A stretch of DNA of 64,000 nt from Tubiluchus corallicola (Eukaryota; Priapulida; Priapulimorpha; Priapulimorphida; Tubiluchidae), in contig JAQGDQ010000918.1 in the NCBI GenBank assembly GCA_030141605.1, positions 1-64,000 of the forward strand, read 5' to 3'. Below, piece by piece: positions 1 through 12,202 of the stretch. How positions within the stretch are numbered: the stretch's first letter is position 1; the number at the start of each line of letters is the position of its first letter. The translations under genes and the position numbers were made by a program. The notes under the pieces are model-generated. The model worked only from the letters and a program-made list of their open reading frames with translations, was not told where the DNA came from and did no database searches.

Positions 1-52
1 AATAAACACCACTATAAACTCTCGAAACATACCTTCATTTTCTTTTTTGCAG

Positions 53-140
53 TCGAGGCCCAAAAGAAGCCGATGATTTGTGTCAGCGAGCCGGGTTTCG
101 CTTCACCGGGACGTACAAGTGGACGAAGCCCAATCTGTAG
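53..140 (+). CDS. Putative terminal exon of an unrecognised gene (partial)
   Basis: A pyrimidine-rich acceptor (ttttcttttttgcag) ends at 52. The following segment reads from its second base for 28 codons to TAG at 138-140. The peptide is basic and aromatic (it contains GPKEADDLCQRAGF and TGTYKWTKPNL) and ends cleanly. The acceptor, the open frame and the loss of coding character after 140 suggest the last coding exon of a plus-strand gene whose body lies left of the window. A second open frame over the same bases (skipping two bases) cannot be excluded. I do not recognise the family. Confidence 0.45.
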
Positions 141-1440
141 TTTCACATCTTTATTAGTCATTAGATAGGACGAATTGAATCAATAGGTGTAGCTTCACGA
201 CGCCACGGCACGTGATTCGTTTCAGTTCCCGCTGTCAACAACTCCTTCTGTTTATATTCAGTTTTCTGGACAAATGCCATTAACAGTCCAGTCCCTGGAA
301 AGGTTTCTGTTCTTGTTGTGCAGTATTTGGGCTGACTAAAGAAACTATTAGTTGCCATTACTGTCATTCTTGCATATTAAAGAAAATTTCCACAATCGAC
401 ATCGCAAAATGGTCGACTCTCGATTTTAGACCGTTTTTTGGAAAAAGACAAAATTGTGAAAGAAGTTAATTTTTTATTTATTTCAAATTCTATTAAAAGC
501 CAACTGTAAGAGCTTATTTTTAGTGACAAATTCCTGCCATTAGTTCGTAAAGGCCCCATTAGTGCTGGAATGATGATAATTTTTGCTGTTTAATTTTAGG
601 TCTGGTAGATAAAGAATCCTTAAATTGCTCATGTGATATCATTCCAATATAAGGATTTCAAAATGGCCACAAATATGGCTGCATTTGAAATATATGTGCA
701 GCAAAAGGCCGTGTACAGTAACGCTAAGATGTTACACGGATTCCCTGACCTTGAAACCTATATTTAGACACCAAAATCATCATCACTCCGGTTGTAATAG
801 CTATGATATAGCCTTCATAAGCTACAAAGCCATGTTTTGTCGGCCATCTTGGCAATAATGGCCATATTTGTTGATTTTCATTTGGATCCATAAACAGAAT
901 TAATCACCTGAGTGTGGTTCTAGGATTCTACAAAGTTTTACGGTTTTAAAGCTTTGTATGCCGGTTTTTCATCATTCTGTTGAACTGTCATTTTGTGCTC
1001 CTGCGAGAAGAGAGCGTTTATAAAAAGTTTATCCAAGTTTTTTATCTTAAAGCAAAACTGGACCCAGTCTTAAATTGTAGGTCAAAATACTCTACTCTTT
1101 AAAATATTGAAAGGACTCATACTAATTCTTCAAAAATGACTTATGTGAAAGAATTATTATCACGCAAACACAATTTCACGGCCGTGCCACTAGTTCTTCA
1201 CTGTTACAGGCATTTTGCCATTTGCTAGTTAGACAGGCACTAGCGCCTGCATTTCGGAAATGCAAGCTCTTATATAAAAGCGAACACTATAACTGCTTGT
1301 TGTGTGTTATACATGAATATGAAAGACTGCACATTTTCAAAGGAGAATAGAAATTTTTAACACTGCCCCCCTAAAATCAGGTCCTGTACTTTGATTTGTA
1401 GAAAATACACTCGCTGGTTCATATGGTTTGGTCCGTCAGT
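141..1440. other. Intergenic, no gene seen
   Basis: AT-rich sequence with only short open frames on both strands, none with convincing coding character or splice context. It presumably includes the 3' UTR of the gene ending at 140. Confidence 0.5.
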
Positions 1441-1699
1441 CCCGAAATTCCTACACAGGATCCAGGGCAGGGCTATAATCAATGTGATAGTTGTCTTCTT
1501 ATCTTTAGCTTTATTATCTTAATCTTAGCTTTAGATTTTATAGTCAGTTTCAAGGTGAGTGTAATACATTGAAGACCTCTTCCAGAGTTCTCATGGTCAG
1601 GGAAAATCTTGGACAATTCCTGAAAATATAGGTTATCCTGGAAAGTCACCGAAAAATGAAAGAAAAAGATAATTTGGCAAAAAGTTAAAAGGAAAATGA

Positions 1700-2025
1700 T
1701 GAAAATGGGGCAAAAAGTCAGGGAAATTGGAAAGGGTTGCAAAAATAATCACCTTGAACTGGTATTTTTCCAAAACGTATTTTTCGGCGATTCGTGTTCA
1801 AATAAAATTTTTCTATGACAGGATCCCAGTTTCAATTTCTGTTCCAAAAAAATGATTAGCCGACACATTATATATCAGCATATGTATGAATGTCCTTACA
1901 CAAAAATATATGAATATGTATACTGGTAATGGAATTTCTGCTTATCTTGGTCATAGAAAATCAATATTTGGTCAGAAAAAAGTCATGGAATTTTTTTTTA
2001 AATTCTGTGGAACCCTGTATTAATG
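1700..2025. mobile_element. hAT-like non-autonomous element fragment (copy 1)
   Basis: About 320 bp here (from gaaattggaaagggttgc to ggaaccctgt) is repeated with many substitutions at 49805-50107. The right end, ggaaccctgt, is the reverse complement of the ACAGGGTTCC terminus common in hAT elements. No transposase is visible. The region to the left (1575-1700) has the matching purine-rich tracts but no clear left end. Confidence 0.5.
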
Positions 2026-2089
2026 CATTCAAATGTATCGATTTATCATTTTATAACAGGTTTTCTGTTAATTCAAAATAATCTGTACA

Positions 2090-2510
2090 CTAATAGTAAA
2101 ATTGGGGTACAAGTAAACACTCTTCATAAACAAAGCTTAAAAAATTCCACTTAAATGCTGCGTTAATGTGTACAGAGATTGCGTTAGCAGCAATGCTGCA
2201 TAAAACTTCTAAATTTAAATCTAAACTTTAAACTTTAAGTGCAGCCGTATTAGTCGTAAGTAGTTTGAAACAAGTTTAGATAATATTGCGTAAAGTTTAA
2301 AAAGCAATCCGAGCATTCATAGCACATTCTATTTTAACTAAGCCAAAGTTTGAATTACTTTGTCTTGTCAATAAGATCAATAATGCATTTTTTTGGTGAA
2401 TCAATGGTGCACACTAGGATGGCAGTGCAGTGGGGTTTTAAATTACTAAGTAATGTAATCTTTTGTAGAATGTTTTTTGAGACATGCAAATTGCCTTTTG
2501 CTCCCGTTTA
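2090..2510. repeat. Unclassified dispersed repeat family, copy 1
   Basis: Segments such as gcgttagcagcaatgctg, cataaaact, gcgtaaagttt and the terminal ttgccttttgctcccg recur, diverged, at 11800-12045, 22015-22320, 52900-53265 and 60700-60850. No terminal repeats or coding potential were found, so the class is unknown. Confidence 0.5.
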
Positions 2511-2524
2511 AGAAACAGATTGGT

Positions 2525-2610
2525 AGCTGTATTTGATTAACTAACTCACTGTTTGGTTAACTAACTCACTGTTTGGTTAACTGTCTCACTGTTTGGTTAA
2601 CTATCTGATT
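2525..2610. repeat. Short 20-bp tandem repeat
   Basis: Three to four imperfect copies of ttggttaactaactcactgt in tandem. Confidence 0.75.
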
Positions 2611-2884
2611 TAGATCGCATGCATGTGAACAGTGACGTAAACAAGTGTAGTTTTTTACGTAAAGAAACCGGTGGGAAGCAGGCAGTTTTTCTGGGTATAT
2701 TCACAGTTTCGTTGTTTTATATGTATTTGAGATGATATATTTCTACTTGTTTCTATTATGATTCTAGGATTAGGTAAGCATTCTTGCTAAACAAATTGTT
2801 TTTGCATTATATGAATGTTCGGTTACGTATTTACCTGTCTGTGATTAAAGCGTATACAGTACATTTCAGTAGATTGTCTGTATG

Positions 2885-3416
2885 TTTAAAAGGAAAACCG
2901 GATGATTGTGTAAACATTAACTCAGAATAAAGAATGCTGTAAAATATTGAAAACTACAATAGCTTGTTTTTACCTCGGATACTCAAATTTCGCTAAACTT
3001 TCAAAGCTACGTGCGGCTCAGTGAATCTACTAAGATTGGCAGCGGTGCCTTTTTGTCACCTGCACGTGGCCGACAAATAGAAGGCATTACCGTCATAAGC
3101 ATGATCATGAACTGCTGTGTTAGTTTCTGACATCATATGACGTAGAGCCCATTTTCATGATATCACACGTTTAAGCAGTAACACTTACGCTACCGTGCTT
3201 GACGCACAAGGGAAGACGCCTGCCATTGCATAAACTGTGGTTAGTTTCTGACGTAAGCAATAGCTGTGTTCAGTTGCCGTTAATCAACTTTCTAAGCTAA
3301 TTATTCAAATATAAGAAAAAATTGGTAACTTTTATAGGCAAGAAAATGTATATTTTGGACAGTAACAGTAAACTAAAGTGAGATCGAGTCTAAACAATCG
3401 TCCAGTTTTCCTTTAA
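2885..3416. mobile_element. ~550-bp MITE family (TIR TTTAAAGGAAAACYGG), copy 1
   Basis: Ends are TTTAAAAGGAAAACCGG on the left and ccagttttcctttaa on the right, forming inverted repeats of about 25 bp. The interior (gccgacaaatagaagg, gttagtttctgac) recurs at 15879-16432, 40143-40862 (interrupted), 56041-56310 (partial) and 56716-57273. There is no coding capacity. The ends are compatible with a TTAA or TTTAAA target, but the TSD is ambiguous because ends and target overlap. Confidence 0.75.
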
Positions 3417-3689
3417 TTTCATTAGATTAATTTAACTCTAGTAAAATTCGTAGACAATCAACTATCTCATTCCGTCCATGGCCAGTACGAATAACGGATC
3501 ATTTTTCTGTCATTAGTCATTGGAAAAAGTTAGTTTTGCTAATTTTGTCATAAAGTTTTAATAAAGTATCAAGTTTTCTCCTTGTGAATGTGAAAATAAA
3601 ACACTAAAATTTTCATGTTTGCAACTATTTTGTAGTATTTGTGTATTTTGCATATTAGAGAATTTGCGTAAAGCTACGACTTCACGTGC

Positions 3690-4190
3690 GCGTGATTCGT
3701 AATGCGTGATGCATATTCAAATGACAGTCATCACGTTCGACTGTACACGTATCACGCATTACGGATTATTCACGTTACCTACACAGGAAAACACTGCCAC
3801 GTGTTTAAATATAAACTGTTGTATACGCATCACGCATTACGTACACATGAAAAAACTGCTACGTATTTAAATATAAACTGTTGTATACGCATCTCGCATT
3901 ACGCATTGCGTACACATGAAAACACTGCCACGTGTTTAAATATGAACTGTTGTATACGGATCTCGCATTACGTATTGCGTACATATGAAAACACTGCTAC
4001 GTGTTTAAATATAAACTTGTATACGCATCACGCATTACGCATTACGTACACATGAAAACACTGCCACGTGTTTAAATATGAACTGTTGTATACGCATTAC
4101 GTACACATGAAAACACTGCCACGTGTTTAAATATAAACTGTTGTAGACGCATCACGCATTACGCATTACACTTGAAAACACTTGGTACGC
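3690..4190. repeat. Minisatellite, ~60-70 bp unit
   Basis: About seven imperfect units built from cgcattacgtacacatg, aaaacactgccacgtg and tttaaatataaactgttg. The 117-residue open frame over this array is an artefact of the repeat. Confidence 0.85.
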
Positions 4191-4641
4191 AGAATGGTTT
4201 GTTTTTGATCCGACATCTCACTTATATGTACAATGCAGCCGTACATGAAACCGTCTAGCACAGCATGTGAACACATCTAACTTAATCGGTTTTTTGCATG
4301 ATTGATACTTGTACGTTAAAATTTCCAGTTAAAAACAATGCATTATACTTATTTTCTGAAACGCAGAATCCGATATTAAGCAGCAATATTTTATTTCTTA
4401 AGCATTGCAGGAAAATAAATGATATCCAAAAAATAACACACATTTGGCCAATACTAGCCTAATGCAGACACACACACCAAACGAAACTATTTGTTTCTTT
4501 GCTTAAGTGCTTAACTTGTTCGTTTGTTTGTTTGTTTCTTGCTTGCTTGTTTAATTGTTTTGCTGGTTGACTGGCTGGTCGTTCTGCTGGCTGGCTGCTG
4601 CTTGTGTCCGGCTTTGCTTGTTTTTTGGTGCCGATAACGCC

Positions 4642-4647
4642 TTTATT
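4642..4647 (-). promoter_or_regulatory. Candidate polyadenylation signal AATAAA of PAN-pentraxin gene A
   Basis: Minus-strand AATAAA lies downstream of the stop codon at 5113-5115. It is about 470 bp away only because a 433-bp Tc1 relic sits between. In paralogue B the matching site is mutated (ctatatttaag), with other candidates further on. Confidence 0.35.
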
Positions 4648-4675
4648 TAAGTTACACAAGTGTTAAAGGTAGTTA

Positions 4676-5108
4676 CGATCATTTGCAAAAGTTTAAGACC
4701 AAGCTCGAGTTTTCGGGATTTTCATCATACTGTACCCTGATTGCATCAGATTCTTTGTTGATTGCATCGTACTGCTAGTGGTCAGACAGGCAGCCATCAA
4801 GTGCTGAAGGCTTGCGAAGAGTTATCAAGGACGTCTGGGTTAAAGAAATTACTTCCGAGTACTGCCAAAACCTAATTTCCAGTATGCCTCTTAGAATGAA
4901 GGCAGTGATTGACAACTTCGGCGGCCATACAAAGTACTAAAATGTTCAAGAACTGTGACTATTTTTGGATAAAAACGTACAAACTATGCTGTAGTATATT
5001 TTTCTAGAAGAATAAATGAATAGTTTTTCGATGGAACTGCGTTAAACGATGGTTTTGTCAATTTTCATGAAAAAAATCACTTTGGTCTTAAACTTTTGCA
5101 AACGACTG
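4676..5108 (+). mobile_element. Tc1/mariner element relic with TA target duplication
   Basis: Inverted termini contain tttgcaaaagtttaagacca (left) and tggtcttaaacttttgcaaa (right). TA flanks both sides (4674-4675 and 5109-5110). Paralogue B at 20844-20865 has the uninterrupted site gtagttaaattatt, showing the empty target. Inside, 4815-4940 reads as the C-terminus of a Tc1 transposase, ending in the family-typical GGHTKY and then TAA. Most of the transposase, including the DDE core, is missing, so this is a dead internal-deletion derivative. It inserted only a few bases past the stop codon of gene A. Confidence 0.9.
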
Positions 5109-5112
5109 TAAG

Positions 5113-8100
5113 TTATTGGTCTGCAATGGTACAGTTTAGTGAATCAGTTTCCTTCATAACTTCCCCATGCATTGTCCCACTGTTAACATCTGCCCAAGAG
5201 AACACGTTGCCACCAATAGTATAACAGTACTCATATAATCTACTGATGTCTTCAGGTGTCATCATGTAGTCATAGAAGTTCACACCAGTCAGTGACCCCA
5301 CATACGATTCGTCTTCATCAAAACCTTTATCAGGGAAGGTATCCGGATCTTGTCCTATTATAACGATTCCGTCTGCCTGAAGGACATCTCCTTCTGCCAG
5401 GAAATCTAAATCACCAGCAGTCTCTGTGCCATCTATGTACACGTGAAAGGAACCATTGGCGCTGGACCACGTTATGCAAATCTGGTGCCAAAAGCCATCG
5501 TAGAACGGCATGTCCCCGTCATCAAAATAAAAATTATCAGCGTCACTGAAATTACAGAACCATTGTAATTGGCCTAAAATTAATTGTAATAAAATATTGT
5601 TTGACTTCTCACGATTGATTTGTGACGGAACAACTAAAGCTGAAATCGGCTAAAAATGTCTGCATAGAGGGCAATTAAAAATCATTGAATTTGAAAAGTG
5701 AAAGCAACACGACAAAATTGCCACAATGTTATGACAATATTTTTGAAAATATTGGCACAGCGTGGAAATGTGGACTTGCTACAACACACCACCAATAATT
5801 TTTGACAACATTTTTTCATATTTTGGTAATATTGTCACAACACTGTCACAATATAAAAAATAATATTGTCAAAACATATTGGTGCAATATTGTAGCAAGT
5901 CTACATTTCCATGTTGTCCCAATATTTGCAAAAACATTGTCATAACATTGGTACGGCATTTTCGTGCTGCACGGGTGCAAACCAGACACTGTTAAGTAAC
6001 GGGATGATATATAGAAGGGAGTGTCATGTATATATATATATGCATAAATTAAAATTGATTCAGTAGATTTATGAAGCCAAATTTCATGCCACTAAAATTC
6101 TGTAGAATTGACAGCTCAGCCACCAAACTGTCATTGTTTTGGTTACTGTCGTAATATTATTATTAGATTTTAGCAAATTTAAAAAAATAATGACTGACTT
6201 TTGAAATACAGAACCTAACTATAGTTCTGTATTGTCTCTTACCTACTCACTTGTACCTTCAGTTTGTACGACTTTTTCCCATAAAGTTGCACATAGATGG
6301 AATTCGGGTCGTCTTCTGTACCATAAGAAAATGGCGTCAGCTGATAATAGCCGCTTGAATTGCTGGGTGGTTTTATCCACATGCAAACTGTGAATTCGGT
6401 GATTTGTGAAACTGCAGATGTTGATTTGATGAAGTAGTCTGTGGTACTCCGATTGGGGAAATAAAGTTCAAAACATCCATCTGTAAGGTAATAAAAATAA
6501 CTAAATAGAATTGTAGATCGTGTTATGACGGCACTGTGCATTTCCAAATAGACTTGAGTGTCTACAACAATGATTAACTATGACGACAATGACCACACTT
6601 AGCCTGGTAAGAGAAAGACCATGCAGAATAAACTTCAGCCATATCTGGCTCAAAAAATTCAGTCTAACGGCAAGTTCTCTGTCACAGCATGGCAGGCAAA
6701 CGTGGTGAAAAACCAAAGTAAGACATGCTCTGCCTAAATGTGGTACCAGATTTGCCTGGGATCCTGGAACTTTTGATTTTATGAACTCCAATGCAGGCCG
6801 CAAAACCCTGATTGCCAAAGTACCTGCTGTCTTCCATTTGGTGATATTATAGCGATGTATGAAACTATGTTACACGCTTTGCATACCAATATTTTATGTT
6901 TTTTCTGATTTTAGTTTTAATAATTTTAGCATTTTTCTAACAATAACATACCTTGAGCATGATTTGAGTTTTCCTTGTTCAGGTCGAGAATTCTCTGGAA
7001 AAAACATATCATTCATTGTCAGACATTAATGATTGTGGAGTGCTCAGGTGATGGTGCTCAGGAATAGGGGTACCTGTTTAATTATGGATATTTTTCTATT
7101 GGACAGCTACTACCTGCCTGACAAAATAATTATATCTATGCAAAAGTGAAACGACTTTAGCAGAGCTCCGAATCAAGCAACTACTTTGCTAAAGTTCACA
7201 CATTAGAAACATAAAAAGGAACCATTATTATTTCGTAGTGATGTCTTGTATTCTATGATTTACATGTTGTGGAAGTTGGAATTGTACATTGTAGTTAGGT
7301 GTCGCCATCTATGTGCTAATCTTGTTACATTCTATCAGCTGACTTACCTTCAGTGTAATTGTATGGTCTGGTGAATACATACACACTGATCCTCTCCCTA
7401 TCTAAAATTATTGGTTGTTGTGAAGCCTGTGCAACTCTGCATAGGTCAAGTTCTATACCTGTATACCTGGCTGTGAAACAGGTTTTATTGTCTGTTTTTG
7501 CTTTTCCAGTTTTTGCTCAATGTTCAGTGCAGCAGTTTTGCTACTCATGTTTTCTGCAGTTTAATAAACACTTTTCTGTTGTGTGCAGTGCAAATATTTA
7601 TTATAGATTTTTGGTTCCTATCTGTGCCTAAACTCAACCATAACAAAGTGACTGAACAACAGCTTCAAAAATAACTTTCACATATGGTCCTTCGAGCAGG
7701 ATCTGAACACAGACAGCACACAAGGATAACAATACAGCACTTCTACTTCTGTTGTCAACATGACAGAGCAAGTGGAGAAAACTAAACGAGTTCGACGAGC
7801 TTTGAGATCTTCTGTTACAAAGGCTATAAACTTATTAACTGACGAACTAGATAGAGAAATTCCTAGGAAGGAAGAGGTGAGCCTTCTCTTGTCACTTGTT
7901 ACGGAAAGGACAGAGCGTCTGTAAAGTTCACACATTAGAAACATAAAAAGCAACCATTATTATTGCGTGGTGATCTCTCGTATTCTATGATTTACATGTT
8001 ATTGCTGACTTCTACAGCATTTTGTGCAGTCAAACTTTTGTAGACTTTTTTGTTCTACATTTGCTCACCCGCGAGGTTTTGTCAGCCATTCACTTTACTC

Positions 8101-11100
8101 GCAGCTATAGTGCCCAGTTTCCCATACAACACCAAAGTGATATTTTAATGAAAATTCCCCAGTAGATTCTGGTTGCACTACACAGTGGCGGATTTAGGGG
8201 TGGGACCTGGGCCCTCCCTTGCACAGTAACTGTTACAACACACCAAATTAAATTTTCTCTGAATTATAAGCGTTAAAACAATTTGCTGAATCCTAAAGGT
8301 GCCTTGTATCTGTAAAAATCGCATATCAGAAGAAAACAGATGAAAGTTACGTACATGATGTATGCTGTACAGTGTATATCAAAATATAGGTATGTATTTT
8401 TGAGTCAAAGATGAGTAGACACGTTTTATAAACTAGTGAGCTTCCTTGAGGAAATGGCTTTTAGAAGGCAGAAACGTGGTCTGAAATACAGCAAAATGTA
8501 TTGTTGCCCAGGTGAACCTCGCTTGGGAGCTTACATTGTTCCCCCAGACCCCCTAACTACTTTTCTGTTTGGCCCAGTGTTGTTCTGAAACCTGTATCCG
8601 CACATGGTACAGGTCTGTAAAACGAGTTCAGTATCAGCGCGCAATAGGTCTCCACTTAATGCATAATGCCCATTTAGTGTCATTGCCTTTTAACGACACT
8701 TATATTTTGACAACTTTTTTTTCACTTAGCATGCCATGTTTTGTTTTAACGACAATGTTGTTTCACCTACACTACAGTTTGAAAAAGGTCTATGAGATGT
8801 CAGGCATGATGTATATGATATAGGGGAGAGTGCCCCATAGCACAACCCTTAATTTTCAAAGTGTTTTTAAAGCGTAGGTGTTTATTCACAGTATATCAGT
8901 TGATGAAACGGCCTTTAAAGTTTGTTTGTTATGAATTTCAGGCTGTTTTAATCTTAAAACTTTTAAAGTATTTGATCAAAAGTAATTTTGTTTAAAAGTG
9001 GGCGCTTCGGGAAACATTGCTCCAATAGCGACCACACTGAGTTTCCAAAGCGCCCACGGTTGTTTGTCACAAGGTTACGTAATTCCCATAATCTTTCCAA
9101 CATCCTAGAAACCGAACCATTATGCACAAACGTTCATCAATCGCTTTAGGCACAGTGGACGTTATATGGCACTATCCCTATGATATTAATCATATGTGTA
9201 TGACAGGTGGAATACTTATCAATAGATAATCAGCAACTTTTCCATGCAATGTGAAAAACATCAGCGTTTCGAACCTACTGGTCTAAAAAGTAAAAACGCA
9301 TTATAAGCATTGTATTATACCACATCCAGTAGATGACATCCCAAATAATATTGGAAGGGTACAGATAACCACCACCTGGTATTTCTGCAAGATTTACCAG
9401 AGCTTTTTGATGGTCAGATGTAAGATGTAAGAGGCTATTTTCACAATGACATGTATGAGGGTCAGGAGTCAGAGTTAGTTGGTACACATTAACAAAACAG
9501 TTATTGCTATTGGAGATCAAATATAAATAAAAACACGTTTTCCTTAGTTAAAAGAGCAAATTTGACACAAATTTTATTAAATTTTATGGCTTCCTTCCTA
9601 CTGAAATCTGGCCTCGAATTTTTGCTCCAAAACATTTTGTTGGGTTTTGCTCGTGAAACTTCAGCAAACTGCAGGCTAAGCATATACAATAGAAACAGCT
9701 TCCTTGGATACCATGTCGTTTCTACGACGCTGAATTTGAAAACAATGCTATACTGCAAAATGTGGCACGTGATAGCCAAGCACAAACGCTGCTGTAACTA
9801 AGGACTAAGGAGTTGTGGCGTCATCTAACGAGTACAACGTGCGAAACGAAGTTCAAGACATTCTTTGGAAGTGACACCTTCACAACAGATTTCCTCTGAT
9901 TATCTGATATAAACCACCAAGAATAAGCGAAAAGAACTGGAAAACCTTAGTTAGTGCATTTTCATTCTGTTTTTATGTAAAACTAAGACTTCATAAAGTA
10001 CGCTGTGTTATTTTGACCTTTAAATAACTGTTTCTTGAAACATCAAAATTAAAACAAATCCACAATTAGTAGACAAATACGCATACCTGATAATTGATGT
10101 AGTGTGAAGTGCCTGGCTCACCATCAGCTGTATTCAACAAGCAATAATCGAAAGCTGTACTTGTTTGACAGTAATCTTGCTGTTCAGTAGTCCATACATT
10201 GATGCTGTTACATTGAGGATCAACTTGTCTAGTACAATTCATGGCACACTCTACCCTATGGACAACCATAAAATAAAACTCTTGCGTTTATTCTACATGG
10301 AAGTGGCAATTGTAACAGCAACTGCAGCAACAGTAACACCGTGGCCAAGAGCCCCAGTGCTAGGCAGCAACATCACCAACAGGAACAATAACACCAAAGA
10401 GTGATTGAAATTTTTTTCATTGATGAAACTGTGTGATTTAGGAAAGTGTTACGTGTTTAATTTATTTAGTTTCATTTATCTCAATTCTTTTACATTACTT
10501 TCTGTGGAAGTCTTGGTTTCTTCTAAAAACGCTTCACTTAACGTCGCATTTTGCTTTAACGCATTACCGTCGTAAACGAGAACTTACTGTATTATATACA
10601 GTGAACGAAATGACTAATAACTGATGATGGCATTTTGCAGAGGTTAAAATGTTAATGAAATGTTTCAATATGATTCGGAATGGCAACATTAGTTCCGTTA
10701 TCTGTTGAAAGCCAATAGAAAAGAGCAGTTTTAAACTAAAGTTTGTTACGTATCATTGGCGATTTGTTTGCACGATTTCTAACGTTTGGTGTATTTCGTT
10801 AGAATGTTTTCAGCCATTTTGCAATTTGTTTTGATTCCCTTAAACGTGTAGGCCTTCTCTGTAGGCCTTCAGCTGATGATGGGAAATTGCCATATCGGAA
10901 CGGATATTATTACAAAAGTGTGAATAACAGTCATCTTTTTAGCCAACTTTGTTTTTCCAATTATGACGTCTTGCAAGATGGCGTCGGTTTAACCCTCACC
11001 TGCTTTGCACAACAAAAGTTTGTATGGATCCTGCAGAAACCTTCACGTCACTTCCGTACTTGGTGTACAACTCCGACGTAAAATTTGCTTCCAGTAAAAT

Positions 11101-12157
11101 AATGGGAAGAAAAGAGAAGCCCACAAAGCATTTAGCTGTCCACATTTTCTTCTGTAAATATTAGCTGCTAATTAATTTAATTATTGAATATTTTTAATGC
11201 ATTTTACATGATGGTCAAATGAATCTTACAAATAAAAGATCATCAAAATTACTAAAAAACAATTCATAAGATATTTAAGACCGTTTCACTTTGATTGATT
11301 AAAAGTACACTGAATATGATAAAAAAGGAAAAATAATAAAAACAGAAAATTTAGTAAAATAGTAAAAGCAATGCCATAAAGCATACACAATCGCAAAAAA
11401 ATACAAGATTAGCTCAGCCACAGAAGGTTATATCCAACTTAAGTTGTATTAATACAAGTGTAGTAAATATTAATTGAGTAATAACGTCTCAATAGTACGA
11501 TTTTTTAAATTTGAAGATACATTTATTTAATTCTGCTATTAGTGCATTAAATTTCGTTCACTGCTTTAAAATTAATGTAAGAAGCTAAGCCTGCATTAAA
11601 GTCTGCATTATCACATTAAAATAAACTTCGAAATGGTTTCTTCTGTTTTCTTACAGAAGGTATCACAAAAATAGTTTTTATGTACAATAATGTTTTCGTT
11701 TCTATACCATCATCATTACTCTGATTTACTAAAACACAAAAAAACGTTGTTCAGAAATTAACCTGGAAAAATTGTCTTGAAATTTTGTACTAGGCCTTAC
11801 TTACCTGCCGTCTTATTTCAGTATAAGTTTGTGTTAGCAGTAACACTGAATAAAACGTAAAAATTTAAACTCGTGTAATGACCATTAGACGTAGCAGCCG
11901 TTTTAACGGTAATGTCATTTGCTACAAATTTGGATAACATTGCCTAAAAGTTTGAGAAAATAATCAGAACAATCGTAGCATATTTTTCACTGACTAAGCA
12001 AAAGTTTAAATTACTTTATATTGTCAATAAATCAATAATATGATTTCTGGTGGAATAATTACTTTAATTGTTAAATAATAATAATATACTATCTCTTGCT
12101 CTCTCTGTTGCTCTCTTTCTCTTTCTCTCTCTCGCTCTCTCTCTGTCTCTCTCTTTC

Positions 12158-12202
<45 letters not shown>

